From the NCBI RefSeq assembly GCF_016907435.1, contig NZ_JAFBBZ010000001.1:1116001-1180000 (forward strand): DNA of 64,000 nt, written 5' to 3'. The notes under the pieces were generated by a model that saw only the letters and a list, made by a program, of their open reading frames with translations, had not been told where the DNA came from and ran no database searches. The translations under genes and the position numbers were made by a program. The stretch is from Nocardioides salarius (GTDB taxonomy: Bacteria > Actinomycetota > Actinomycetes > Propionibacteriales > Nocardioidaceae). Positions 25,789 through 33,803 of the stretch are shown here, in pieces. How positions within the stretch are numbered: position 1 is the first letter of the stretch; the number at the start of each line of letters is the position of its first letter.

Positions 25789-26742
25789 GTGACCTCTCGG
25801 GACGCCACCACTCCTCGCTCCGCTCCCCCGCCGGGCGCCGTGCCGCTGATCCCGGCGGCGGCGTTCGTGCTGGTGTGGTCGTCGGGCTACATCGCCGGCC
25901 CCGCGGGGGTGGCGGTGGTCGAGCCGTTCACGCTGCTGACGCTGCGCTTCGCCCTGGCCGCGCTGCTGCTGGCGCCGCTGGCGTGGTGGCTGCGCGGGCC
26001 GATGCGGATGACCCGCGACGAGGTGGTGCGGGTCGGGGCGGTGGGGCTGGTGCTCAACGCGGTGCAGTTCGGCCTGATGTACGTCGCCTTCGAGCTCGGG
26101 CTGGGCGCGACCCTCGCGGCACTGCTCCACTCGCTCTCGCCCGTGCTGACCGTCGTGCTGGCGGGGCTGCTGCTGGGTGAGCGGCTCACGCGGGTGCAGG
26201 TGCTCGGCTTCGCGGCGGGCGTGGTCGGGGTGCTGGTGGTGCTGGGCCCCGACGTCGACGGCGCGGGCGGCCCGGTCGGGCTGGTGCTGGGCATCGCGAG
26301 CCTGCTGGCGCTGAGCCTGGGCACCCTGGGCCAGCGCTGGATCCACGTCAGCGCCGACCCGATCTGGTCGGCGACGGTGCAGTGCGCGGTGGCGGCGGTG
26401 CCGCTGGGTGTGGTCGCAGTGGCCGTCGAGGGCACCGGCGGGGTGGACGACCCGGTGCTGGGCCTGGCGGCGATCGGCTACATCGCCGGCATCAACTCGG
26501 TGGTCGGGCTGCTGCTGCTGGGCGTGCTCGTACGCCGCGGCGGGGCCAGCGCGGGCGCCAGCGTGTTCTTCCTGATGCCGCCGGTGACCGCGGTGCTGGC
26601 CTGGGTCGCGTTCGGCGACACCCTGGGCCCGCGCCAGATGGTGGGGCTGGCACTGTCGGTGGTCGGGGTCGCAGTGGCGACCCGGGCCGGGCGCGCCCGC
26701 CGCGCCGCCACCACCCCGCGACTCGAGGAGCCGACCGCATGA
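25789..26742 (+). CDS. EamA/DMT-family transporter
   Basis: A 317-residue inner-membrane protein with ten predicted TM helices in two EamA repeats. The first contains PAAAFVLVWSSGYIAGPAGV and the second LGLAAIGYIAGINSVVGLLL, ending in VFFLMPPVTAVLAWVAFGDT. It is probably a metabolite or drug exporter; substrate unknown. GTG at 25789 lies 6 nt after CAGGCT. The longer frame begins inside the 41-bp repeat and is not used. Its stop overlaps the next start (ATGA). Confidence 0.88.
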   Translation: MTSRDATTPRSAPPPGAVPLIPAAAFVLVWSSGYIAGPAGVAVVEPFTLLTLRFALAALLLAPLAWWLRGPMRMTRDEVVRVGAVGLVLNAVQFGLMYVAFELGLGATLAALLHSLSPVLTVVLAGLLLGERLTRVQVLGFAAGVVGVLVVLGPDVDGAGGPVGLVLGIASLLALSLGTLGQRWIHVSADPIWSATVQCAVAAVPLGVVAVAVEGTGGVDDPVLGLAAIGYIAGINSVVGLLLLGVLVRRGGASAGASVFFLMPPVTAVLAWVAFGDTLGPRQMVGLALSVVGVAVATRAGRARRAATTPRLEEPTA

Positions 26743-27674
26743 GCCAGCCCGAGGTCGAGACGTCGTGGACCGACGAGGCGAGCGGGCTGCGGCTCGCGCG
26801 CAGTGCGGCGTACCCGCGGGTGCCGGGGGCGGTGGGCCTCGAGGGCGTGCCGCTGACCGGCAAGCTGCGGCGCAGCTGGGCGCTGGGCGCGCTCGGCATG
26901 AAGGCATGGACGTGGGAGCCGGCCGACCGCCGCGACCGGCAGTGGTGGCCGCAGGGCATCACGAGCGCCGGTGAGGGCGACGCGGGTCTGCTGGTGTCGT
27001 GGTACTCCAAGCAGGGGCTCTCGCGGCTCTCGGTCGTCGACACCCGCACCGGCTGGTACGCCCACGTCGCCCTGGCCGTGCCCCAGGTCGTCGACGACGG
27101 CAGCGTCGCGCTGGGCCCGTTGAAGGTGCACGCGGGCGGCCTGGCCCGCACCGGCCGCTGGCTGCACGTCGCGGCGACCGCGAAGGGCTTCTGGACCGCC
27201 CACCTCGACGACGTCGTCGAGGTCGACGGCGAGCTGGTGCTGCCGGTGCGCCACGCGCACCGCGGCTCGGCGCCCGAGGGCGTCGAGCCGCTGCGCTACT
27301 CGTTCATGTCGGCGGGCCCGTCGGGCCTGGTGGTGGGCGAGTACGCCCGCGGCAAGAAGACCCGGCGCCTGGCCCGCATCCCCGTCGACCCGGCCACCGG
27401 CCTGCCCTGCGGCGCCCCCGTCGTGGCCGGCGACGGCCCCGCGGGCATGCAGGGCGCCGTCGAGCGCGACGGCCGCTGGTCGGTGACGACCTCGCACGGC
27501 CCGTGGACGCCGGGCTCGCTGTGGACCGGCTCCCCCGACCCGCTCGTACGCCGCCGCTGGGCGACCCCGATGGGCCCCGAGGACCTGTTCGCCGACGCGG
27601 GCGGCGACCTGTGGACGGTCACCGAGCACCCGCGTCGGCGGTGGATCGTGCGGCTCAGCCCTTCCCGCAGGTGA
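26739..27674 (+). CDS. Uncharacterised beta-propeller-like protein
   Basis: A 311-residue protein not recognised as a known family. It lacks a signal peptide and TM helices, and is rich in Trp, Gly and beta-strand-like segments such as TRTGWYAHVALAVPQVV and AATAKGFWTAHLDDVVEV, which resemble the blades of a propeller. It starts with an ATGA overlap on the DMT gene, so the two are translationally coupled and probably act together. Its 3' end overlaps the convergent lipoprotein gene by 20 bp. Function unknown. Confidence 0.65.
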   Translation: MSQPEVETSWTDEASGLRLARSAAYPRVPGAVGLEGVPLTGKLRRSWALGALGMKAWTWEPADRRDRQWWPQGITSAGEGDAGLLVSWYSKQGLSRLSVVDTRTGWYAHVALAVPQVVDDGSVALGPLKVHAGGLARTGRWLHVAATAKGFWTAHLDDVVEVDGELVLPVRHAHRGSAPEGVEPLRYSFMSAGPSGLVVGEYARGKKTRRLARIPVDPATGLPCGAPVVAGDGPAGMQGAVERDGRWSVTTSHGPWTPGSLWTGSPDPLVRRRWATPMGPEDLFADAGGDLWTVTEHPRRRWIVRLSPSRR

Positions 27675-28161
27675 ACGAGGCGACGATGTCGACGGGGCCA
27701 CCCTCGGTGGGGTTGGCGGCCGCGGCGATGTCGACCGCGGTCCCGTCCTCGGCGGCCTCGACGCCGGTCGGGTCGTCGGGCGGCGTGGTGTAGGCGACGT
27801 CGTCGACGGTCACCACGGCGCTGGTGGGGATGTCCCCGGCGCCGGCGAAGACCTGGATGGAGCCCTTCTTGCCGCTGTAGAGGTAGTAGGCGGCCGGCTC
27901 GCCGTTGGCGGGCTGCACCGACTCGCCCTTGCCCTTGAACGAGGTCTCGGTGGCGCCCGTCAGGTCGACCTTGACCTTGCAGTCACGCTGCTGGTCGCCG
28001 CTGCCGTCGTTCGTCACGCCGGTCTCCTCGTCGTAGCCCGCGGAGGGCGAGGAGGTCGAGTCGGGCTCTGCTGAGCTGTCGTCGTCGCCGCTGCAGCCGG
28101 TGAGGACGAGGGCGGTGGTGGCCAGGGCGGCCAGGGCGGTGGCGGGGTGGGTCAGACGCAT
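27655..28161 (-). CDS. Secreted lipoprotein of unknown function
   Basis: A 168-residue protein with an n-region, a hydrophobic core (ALAALATTALVLTGC) and a lipobox LTGC, so it is predicted to be exported and lipid-anchored outside the cell membrane. A Ser/Asp-rich linker follows (SGDDDSSAEPDSTSSPS). The mature domain has two Cys (QQRDCKV and FTCGKG) that could form a disulfide. I start at the ATG 28161; a TTG at 28173 is also in frame. Role unknown. Confidence 0.75.
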   Translation of the reverse strand: MRLTHPATALAALATTALVLTGCSGDDDSSAEPDSTSSPSAGYDEETGVTNDGSGDQQRDCKVKVDLTGATETSFKGKGESVQPANGEPAAYYLYSGKKGSIQVFAGAGDIPTSAVVTVDDVAYTTPPDDPTGVEAAEDGTAVDIAAAANPTEGGPVDIVASFTCGKG

Positions 28162-28233
28162 GCCCCGAGTCAAACATCAGGCCCCACCACAAGGTAAAGC
28201 GGGGCCCTGTCGGTGGCCGACCCTGAAATGCCC

Positions 28234-28266
28234 ACCGGGGCCGCACACGGTGTGTGCGGCCCCGGT
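28234..28266. terminator. 15-bp perfect hairpin
   Basis: ACCGGGGCCGCACAC and its complement are separated by three bases. On the minus strand it lies between the Ig-like protein gene and the lipoprotein gene, followed by TGGGCATTT. It could end transcription or insulate the lipoprotein gene. Confidence 0.6.
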
Positions 28267-28305
28267 GATGCAGCCGGACCAGAGCTGTGTCCTAAGGTGG
28301 ACTAA

Positions 28306-28355
28306 GCGGTCCGGACCATTCTCAAGCAGCGGCAACAGAGAATGGCCCGGACCGC
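28306..28355. other. 18-bp hairpin with 14-nt loop in non-coding gap
   Basis: GCGGTCCGGACCATTCTC (28306-28323) pairs with 28338-28355 at 17 of 18 positions. With the hairpins at 28234-28266 and 28456-28474 it fills the 339-bp gap 28162-28500, in which I found no convincing gene. A small RNA or multiple terminators are possible. Confidence 0.5.
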
Positions 28356-28455
28356 GTCTGTGTCTCCGGCTCAGTGAGCTGTGCTCAACGATCTCGCTCA
28401 GTTGACTGTGCACAGGAGTGGGGGCGCGTTCGGCTCCCCCGGGGAGAGTCGCTCC

Positions 28456-28474
28456 GGGGCGGCTGGGCCGCCCC
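28456..28474 (-). terminator. Terminator hairpin of the Ig-like protein gene
   Basis: GGGGCGGC, a TGG loop and GCCGCCCC form an 8-bp perfect stem 27 nt after the stop codon of the Ig-like gene. No U-tract follows, as is common in actinobacteria. Confidence 0.6.
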
Positions 28475-28500
28475 GAAGCTCCTCACATGGTGGCGCTGGA

Positions 28501-31500
28501 TCAGCGCGGCTTCTGGGTGTTCGACTTCGCCTTCAGCGAGGCCTCCGTGGCGGAGACCTTCGCGATGAAGCGGGTCTTCTTGTTCCCGTTGCGGTCCGCG
28601 ACCTTGAAGGTCAGGGTGCCGCCCTCGGGGACGATGTCCTCGCGGACCTGCACCAGACGCTTGTTGCCCTCAGACTTCTTGCCACGGATCTTGAACAGCT
28701 TGACCGTGGCGCCCTCGGCCTCGTCGTCGACCTGGAAGCGGACGACGTCCTTCTTCGGGCCGTTGCTCGAAGCAGAGATGATCGCCTCGACGCTGACCGG
28801 CGTGATGACCTCGTCCTCCTCACCGAAGGTCACGGTGTCAGTGACCTGCGACTCAGGAACGACCTCGCCGTCGTCGTAGCCGATGGCCGTGACGGTGGCG
28901 GTGCCCTCCTGGGTGCCGGAGAAGACGTAGGAGACCTGGCCGTCCTCACCGGTTGCACGGGTCTCTCCAGCCGGGTTGCCATCACCCTGAGCGTCGGGGC
29001 CCGTACGGAAGAAGGCCACGTCGAACTCGATCGGCTCGCCGTTCTGGTCGGCAGCCGTGTAGGTCATGATGACCGTCGAGCCGACCGGAACGGTCTCCTC
29101 GCCATTCTGCGACAGCGTGTAGCTGCTCTCGGCGAAGTCGACCTCGTAGAACTCCGCGGCAGGACCGTCGCCCTCGATCTCGTTCGCGTCCTCGACGGTC
29201 TCGACGTCGAGCTCGTCGCCCTCGTCGTCACCGTCGGCCTCGAAGGTGGTCTCGTCGGCGTTCCAGGTGCCAGTCGGGGTCGCGTCGACCTCGACCTCCG
29301 AAGAGATCCTGAACTCCACGTTGTCGTTGAAGTCCGTCGTGACCTGGAACCCGTCAGCACCCTCGGAGGTGTCCGCGTCGGTGCCGACGACCTGACCGTT
29401 GTTGGTCTCGATGGTCACCGACTCGCCGCCGACAAGGTTGCCGAACTGGTCGGTCACCTGAACGTCGTAGGCGACATCGTCAGTGGTGGGGGCCATCGGG
29501 ATGACGCCCGACTCCTGCAGGGACTCGCTGGCGAAGTCGATGAGGACCTCGCCACCGTTGAGGGGGTTGGCCGACGAGAACTTGTAGTCCTCGGTGTCGG
29601 TGTCTCCAGCGATAGCGGCGGTCACGTTGACAGTGGCCTGACCGTTGTCGTTGAAGTCCTCGCTGGCGCCCATGCCGATCTGGTAGTCGGCGGTGCCATC
29701 TTCACCGTCGGTGATGACCGTGATGGTCTGGCCCAGGTCGGTAAGACCGCCCACCTGGTCGCCAGCCTCGGCGTCCTCGGCGTCGACGTAGGTGCCGTCC
29801 GTGAAGAAGGCGTCGCCATCGACAGTCAGGGTCACCAGCAGGTCACCAGCCGGCTCCTCCTGGACACCGTCGACCTCGGGGTCGTCGGTCGTGGCGGTGA
29901 CGGTGCCCGAGGTCGCAACACCGGGCGTACCCGTTGCGGTGTTCTCGGTGATCTCGACCGTGGTGCCCTCGGGGGCCTCGTCGGTGACGAACTGGATGTT
30001 CTCCAGCGTGTCCGAAGCGTCCGCGTTGCCGATGTCCTCGGTGGTCACGGTCTCGGCGGTCAGGTCAGCCGTGAGCTCGGAGCGAGGAGTGGTGTTGGCC
30101 GGGTCGAAAACGGCGACCTGCACGTTGCCCTGGGCGTCGGTGGTGTCCTCGGCCTGGGTCGCGCTGATCCGCTCGGTGCCCTCGGGCTGGTCCTCCTGCG
30201 GCGCCACGACGACGTCGGTGCCGTCCTGGGCGAGCGAGAAAGCAACGTCGCGGCCGGCCAGGGCCGTGCCGTCCTGAAGCTCCAGGCTGGCGGTGAAGGT
30301 GGCGTTGGTCCCGGCAGGGGCCGCGTTTGCCTGCGCGAACTCGAGCTCGGCCTCACCAGCCTTCAGCGTGAGGGCGTCGCCGGAGAGGTCGCCCGACCCC
30401 TGGCCCGGGGTGTCGTCCTGGTTGAGGTAGTACGTCAGGGCGTAGGTGCCCGCCTGGTCGTCGTACCCCTCGGGGAGCGGGATGACAGCCATCCCGTCCT
30501 CGTCGGTCGCCTCGGTGGTACCAGTGGTGACCTCAGCGTCCGGAGTCTCCTCGCCGGCCACGGGGAAGGCGTTGAAGGTCCAGGAGTAGTTGACAACCTG
30601 CCCGGCGACGGGCTCGTCGTTCTGGTCGGTCAAGGTGACGAAGATGTCACCCTCGCTGTACTCGTCGTTGTCGAAGGCCGCCCCGTCAGTCGACGTAGCC
30701 TCGAGGTCGGTCGGGGTCTGGGCCTCCTCGGTGATGGTGACCGTACGGCGGAAGTCCTTGCCGTTCTGGTACCCATCCTCGTCGTCGACGTTCACGTAGA
30801 AGGCGTAGGTCTCGCCGTTGGCGTCGCTGTCGAGGCCCTCGAAGACGGCCTCGCCCTGCGAGTTCGTGTACACCGCGTCGTCGAGCTCGGCACCACCCTC
30901 GGGCACCACCTGGGCGCCGACAACGGGGTTGCTCTGGGCGTCAAGGACGGTGACGGTGACGTCGGTCGACCCACCGGGGATGACCGTGGCGTCGTCGGCA
31001 GCAGCCGTGACCGTGCGGATCGACTGACGGTTGAGCTCGACCGCCTCAGCGTCGTCACCCTCCCCGTTGACGGTGGCGATGACGAGGGCCTCGTCGGCGA
31101 CGTTGGTCGCGTCGATCGTCCCGTAGCCGGTGAAGTCCGCGGGGGCCGACCAAGTACGGGGGGTGGTGCCGCTCACGGTGCCGGAGACATCCGCGCTACG
31201 GCTGGCCTCGTTGTAGGGGGTGGTCACCTCAACGCCAGCAGCGCCGGTGACATCGGACGTGGTGCCCGACACGGCGCCGAGAAGCGCGGTCTGCTCCTCG
31301 TCCGTGTAGTTCTGCTGGAAGACACCGACCACGGAGTCGGGTGCGTTCGCGATGTCCACCGAGTCGGCGGTCGGGGAGACCGTGACCTGGTTGATCTCGG
31401 CATTGTCGCCCTCTGCCTGACCGGCGCCGAGGCCGAGCGCGCGGATCGCGACGTCGGTGTTGTAGAGGGCCGGAGCAGGGGTCCACTCGGTGGTGAAGTG

Positions 31501-31818
31501 GCCAGCTGCAGAGCGGCTGACCGTGGCGATGTTCACCCAACCCGTGGACTCGGCGGTCGCGTTCTCGTCCGGGTTGTACTGGAAACGGATCTGCTGGACA
31601 CCGGTGCCGCCGTTGGCGACGAGGTGGACGGAGTTGTTGACACCGTCGTTGCTCACCGACGCCGTGGAGGCGGGCGTGTAGAGCTCGACGTCATTGGCGT
31701 CAGCCTGAGCCGAGAGGGGGGCGGCCGAGGCCGAGGATGCGAGGAACGGGAGACCCGAGATCGCCAGGGCGGTGATGGCCGAGCCGGCCAGCCCCCGCTT
31801 GATGCCGCTGCTGTTCAT
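28501..31818 (-). CDS. Large secreted Ig-like-repeat surface protein
   Basis: A 1105-residue protein, exported by a classical signal peptide (MNSSGIKRGLAGSAITALAI, cleavage after SASA near residue 37). The mature part has no cysteine, is strongly acidic and Thr/Val rich, and consists of beta-rich bacterial Ig-like modules, for example VTVTVLDAQSNPVVGAQVVP, FVTLTDQNDEPVAGQVVNYS and VQVTDQFGNLVGGESVTIET. The last 100 residues turn basic (KLFKIRGKKSEGNKRLV, SLKAKSNTQKPR). No LPXTG or TM tail exists, so it may stick to wall polymers through that tail. Codons are less GC-extreme than neighbours. It is an S-layer or adhesin candidate, divergent from an XRE-type gene. Confidence 0.8.
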   Translation of the reverse strand: MNSSGIKRGLAGSAITALAISGLPFLASSASAAPLSAQADANDVELYTPASTASVSNDGVNNSVHLVANGGTGVQQIRFQYNPDENATAESTGWVNIATVSRSAAGHFTTEWTPAPALYNTDVAIRALGLGAGQAEGDNAEINQVTVSPTADSVDIANAPDSVVGVFQQNYTDEEQTALLGAVSGTTSDVTGAAGVEVTTPYNEASRSADVSGTVSGTTPRTWSAPADFTGYGTIDATNVADEALVIATVNGEGDDAEAVELNRQSIRTVTAAADDATVIPGGSTDVTVTVLDAQSNPVVGAQVVPEGGAELDDAVYTNSQGEAVFEGLDSDANGETYAFYVNVDDEDGYQNGKDFRRTVTITEEAQTPTDLEATSTDGAAFDNDEYSEGDIFVTLTDQNDEPVAGQVVNYSWTFNAFPVAGEETPDAEVTTGTTEATDEDGMAVIPLPEGYDDQAGTYALTYYLNQDDTPGQGSGDLSGDALTLKAGEAELEFAQANAAPAGTNATFTASLELQDGTALAGRDVAFSLAQDGTDVVVAPQEDQPEGTERISATQAEDTTDAQGNVQVAVFDPANTTPRSELTADLTAETVTTEDIGNADASDTLENIQFVTDEAPEGTTVEITENTATGTPGVATSGTVTATTDDPEVDGVQEEPAGDLLVTLTVDGDAFFTDGTYVDAEDAEAGDQVGGLTDLGQTITVITDGEDGTADYQIGMGASEDFNDNGQATVNVTAAIAGDTDTEDYKFSSANPLNGGEVLIDFASESLQESGVIPMAPTTDDVAYDVQVTDQFGNLVGGESVTIETNNGQVVGTDADTSEGADGFQVTTDFNDNVEFRISSEVEVDATPTGTWNADETTFEADGDDEGDELDVETVEDANEIEGDGPAAEFYEVDFAESSYTLSQNGEETVPVGSTVIMTYTAADQNGEPIEFDVAFFRTGPDAQGDGNPAGETRATGEDGQVSYVFSGTQEGTATVTAIGYDDGEVVPESQVTDTVTFGEEDEVITPVSVEAIISASSNGPKKDVVRFQVDDEAEGATVKLFKIRGKKSEGNKRLVQVREDIVPEGGTLTFKVADRNGNKKTRFIAKVSATEASLKAKSNTQKPR

Positions 31819-32058
31819 GGAGATGTGATCCTTCCGGATGTGTGTTGAGGACAGACCTCGACCGAGCCCGAGGTCATGCCACAGCGATCCCGAAGGCCGC
31901 TGTGAGCCCGGCGGACGCACAGTGCGCCCAGCCAGACGATCGCGACTCTAGGAAGGTAAAGAACGGTGATGTGGGTTTCTTGCAGCGAGGAAGGTTCTTT
32001 GCAATAACCGAGACGGTCATCACTAGTTGTGGGTATATAGCGCCACGGCATCGGGGCC
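31819..32058. promoter_or_regulatory. AT-rich divergent promoter region
   Basis: A 240-bp gap between the Ig-like and XRE genes. It is clearly AT-richer than the rest. TAGAGT (31950-31945, minus strand) is a candidate -10 box, giving the Ig-like mRNA a 5' leader of about 120 nt that contains a 7-bp hairpin (CACAGCG / CGCTGTG, 31880-31904). On the plus strand TATATA (32034-32039) is a candidate -10 box for the XRE gene. GGTTCTTTGCAATAACC is an imperfect inverted repeat between them. A regulator site is plausible. Confidence 0.5.
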
Positions 32059-33735
32059 GTGCCAGTGCTGTCGACCATGACCAGGAGAGCTGTTTTGCGA
32101 GGATCGGCCCGTCCGACCCGCCACAAGGCGCCCACCGACGCGGCAACCGCCGCGCCCACCAAGCGCCGCGGCAGACCCGTCCAGATGCCCGACGACCCCA
32201 GCACGATGCGTTCCCCCTCGTTCAACGCCGACGCCCGCACCTCGTGGCTGCTGGCCACGAGTCGCTCCTGTTCGGTCGACCCGACGGTGGCCAGCCGCAG
32301 CTCGTTCGTCGAGCGGCTGCGCGAGCTCGACGTCAGCGCCGACCTGAGCCGGGTGAGCCGTTGGGAGTCCGGCGCGCACACGGTGCCGGCCAAGGTGGTG
32401 CTCGGCTACGAGCGCGCCATCGGCGCCCCCGAGGGCGTGCTGCTCGCGGCCCAGCGAGGTGTGTTCCGTACCTCCGACCCGCGCACCCCCGTGCCAGAGG
32501 AGGTCCACTTCTCCCGGGACGACACTCCGGCCGACGAGCTGGTCTCCAACCTGCTGGGCCGGGCAACCGACCTCGCCTCCGCCATGAGCGGGGCCGACTG
32601 GCTGCACCTGGCCGTCGAGCTCACCCGCTTCGAGATGGTGCTGCTGCCCGCCGAGACCTGGTCCACCGTCTGCTCGCGCCTGATCAGCGAGCTGGCCCGC
32701 ACCACCGGCGGTGACCGGCTGCGTCGCTACGAGGCCGCCATCACCCTGGTCTCCCACCCCGTGGCGCAGCGCCACGTCGTCCAGGCCCTCGGCGCCTGGC
32801 TCGTCGACCCGCAGGTGCAGGTCGTCAGCCCGATGCTCTCCCTGCTGCAGCACGTGCGCAACGACGGCGCCAGCAAGCTGGTGCTGCGCCTGCTCGACGC
32901 CGACAACCGGGCGCTGAGCCAGGGCGCGGTGCAGGTCGCGGCCGCGAAGGCGGCGCGCGGGCACTTCCAGGGAGCGGCCCTGGCGCTGCTCGAGCAGCGG
33001 GCCATCCGCGAGCTGGTCACCCCGCAGGGCCACAGCGGCATCGACATCCTCGACCTGACCACCCACCTGCCCGGGTCGTCGTACCAGCGGGTGTTGATGA
33101 CCCTGCGCGACGCCCAGCTGCGCAACCGCGTGACCCAGGCCCGCGAGACGCGCTGCCTGCTCGTGCCCGAGACCAGCCGCACGCTGAGCCGCGACATCGC
33201 CACGAAGGCCCAGACCGCTAGCCCGAAGATGTACGCCGCCGAGCCCGACCTGCTGCTGCAACGACTGGTCGGCGAGGCGCTCTTCCACGTGCACGGCGCC
33301 CGACGCTCCATGGCGGTCAACCTGCTGCGGGTCAGCCCCTACGGCTCCTCGGTGGCCGACGCCTGCCTGAGCTTGGCCTCGGCCGACAGCGAGTTCGTCG
33401 GCGCGCGCGCCTGGGAGACCATCTGGCAGCTCGGCACGGGCAGCCGCCGCGACGAGGTCGTCCGCCTGGCCGGCAACGGACGCCACCCCTGGATGCAGCG
33501 ACGAGCCCTGACCGCCCTCGGCCACAGCGGCGCCCCGCTCGACGACGTCGAGGCTGCGCAGGTGGTCGAGGCGACCCTCACCACCTCCCACCGGGGCGTG
33601 CGCAACGCGGGCCTGCTCGCGCTCGGACTGGGCTCCCCCAGCAGCCTCGGACTGATGGACTCGCTGCCCGCCGACCAGCGAGCGGCCGCCACCTGGTGGC
33701 TCAAGGTGGGCCCGAGCATCGTCGACGGCGACTGA
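32059..33735 (+). CDS. XRE-type HTH protein with helical repeat domain
   Basis: A 558-residue protein (552 from the ATG at 32077). A basic N-terminus has an AT-hook-like KRRGRPVQ (about residues 35-42). An XRE-like helix-turn-helix follows (FVERLRELDVSADLSRVSRW, then ESG, about residues 83-106). The remaining 430 residues are helical and Leu/Ala rich with HEAT/ARM-like pairs (HPVAQRHVVQALGAWLVDP, RNAGLLALGLGSPSSLGLMD). It is probably a transcription factor acting with protein or DNA partners. It faces the large surface-protein gene across a 240-bp AT-rich gap and is the obvious candidate regulator of that gene; this is inferred. Confidence 0.7.
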   Translation: MPVLSTMTRRAVLRGSARPTRHKAPTDAATAAPTKRRGRPVQMPDDPSTMRSPSFNADARTSWLLATSRSCSVDPTVASRSSFVERLRELDVSADLSRVSRWESGAHTVPAKVVLGYERAIGAPEGVLLAAQRGVFRTSDPRTPVPEEVHFSRDDTPADELVSNLLGRATDLASAMSGADWLHLAVELTRFEMVLLPAETWSTVCSRLISELARTTGGDRLRRYEAAITLVSHPVAQRHVVQALGAWLVDPQVQVVSPMLSLLQHVRNDGASKLVLRLLDADNRALSQGAVQVAAAKAARGHFQGAALALLEQRAIRELVTPQGHSGIDILDLTTHLPGSSYQRVLMTLRDAQLRNRVTQARETRCLLVPETSRTLSRDIATKAQTASPKMYAAEPDLLLQRLVGEALFHVHGARRSMAVNLLRVSPYGSSVADACLSLASADSEFVGARAWETIWQLGTGSRRDEVVRLAGNGRHPWMQRRALTALGHSGAPLDDVEAAQVVEATLTTSHRGVRNAGLLALGLGSPSSLGLMDSLPADQRAAATWWLKVGPSIVDGD

Positions 33736-33774
33736 CGCAAGCCACTCTCCACAGCGCGCTCGAACCCCTAGCCG

Positions 33775-33797
33775 TCGAACTTGCGTTCGAGTAAAAT
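33775..33797 (+). promoter_or_regulatory. SOS (LexA) box and -10 element of the DUF222/HNH gene
   Basis: TCGAACTTGCGTTCGA at 33775-33790 is a perfect TCGAAC-N4-GTTCGA palindrome, the mycobacterial-type LexA box. TAAAAT (33792-33797) is an unusually good -10 box right behind it, and the ATG follows after 6 nt. LexA binding would block the promoter. Confidence 0.75.
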
Positions 33798-33803
33798 GTG
33801 GTC

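Noticed and set aside
28381..31848. A very long open frame on the plus strand across the Ig-like gene
   Set aside because: It is the antisense shadow of a gene with a clear signal peptide and Ig-like modules; its predicted protein has no recognisable domain.
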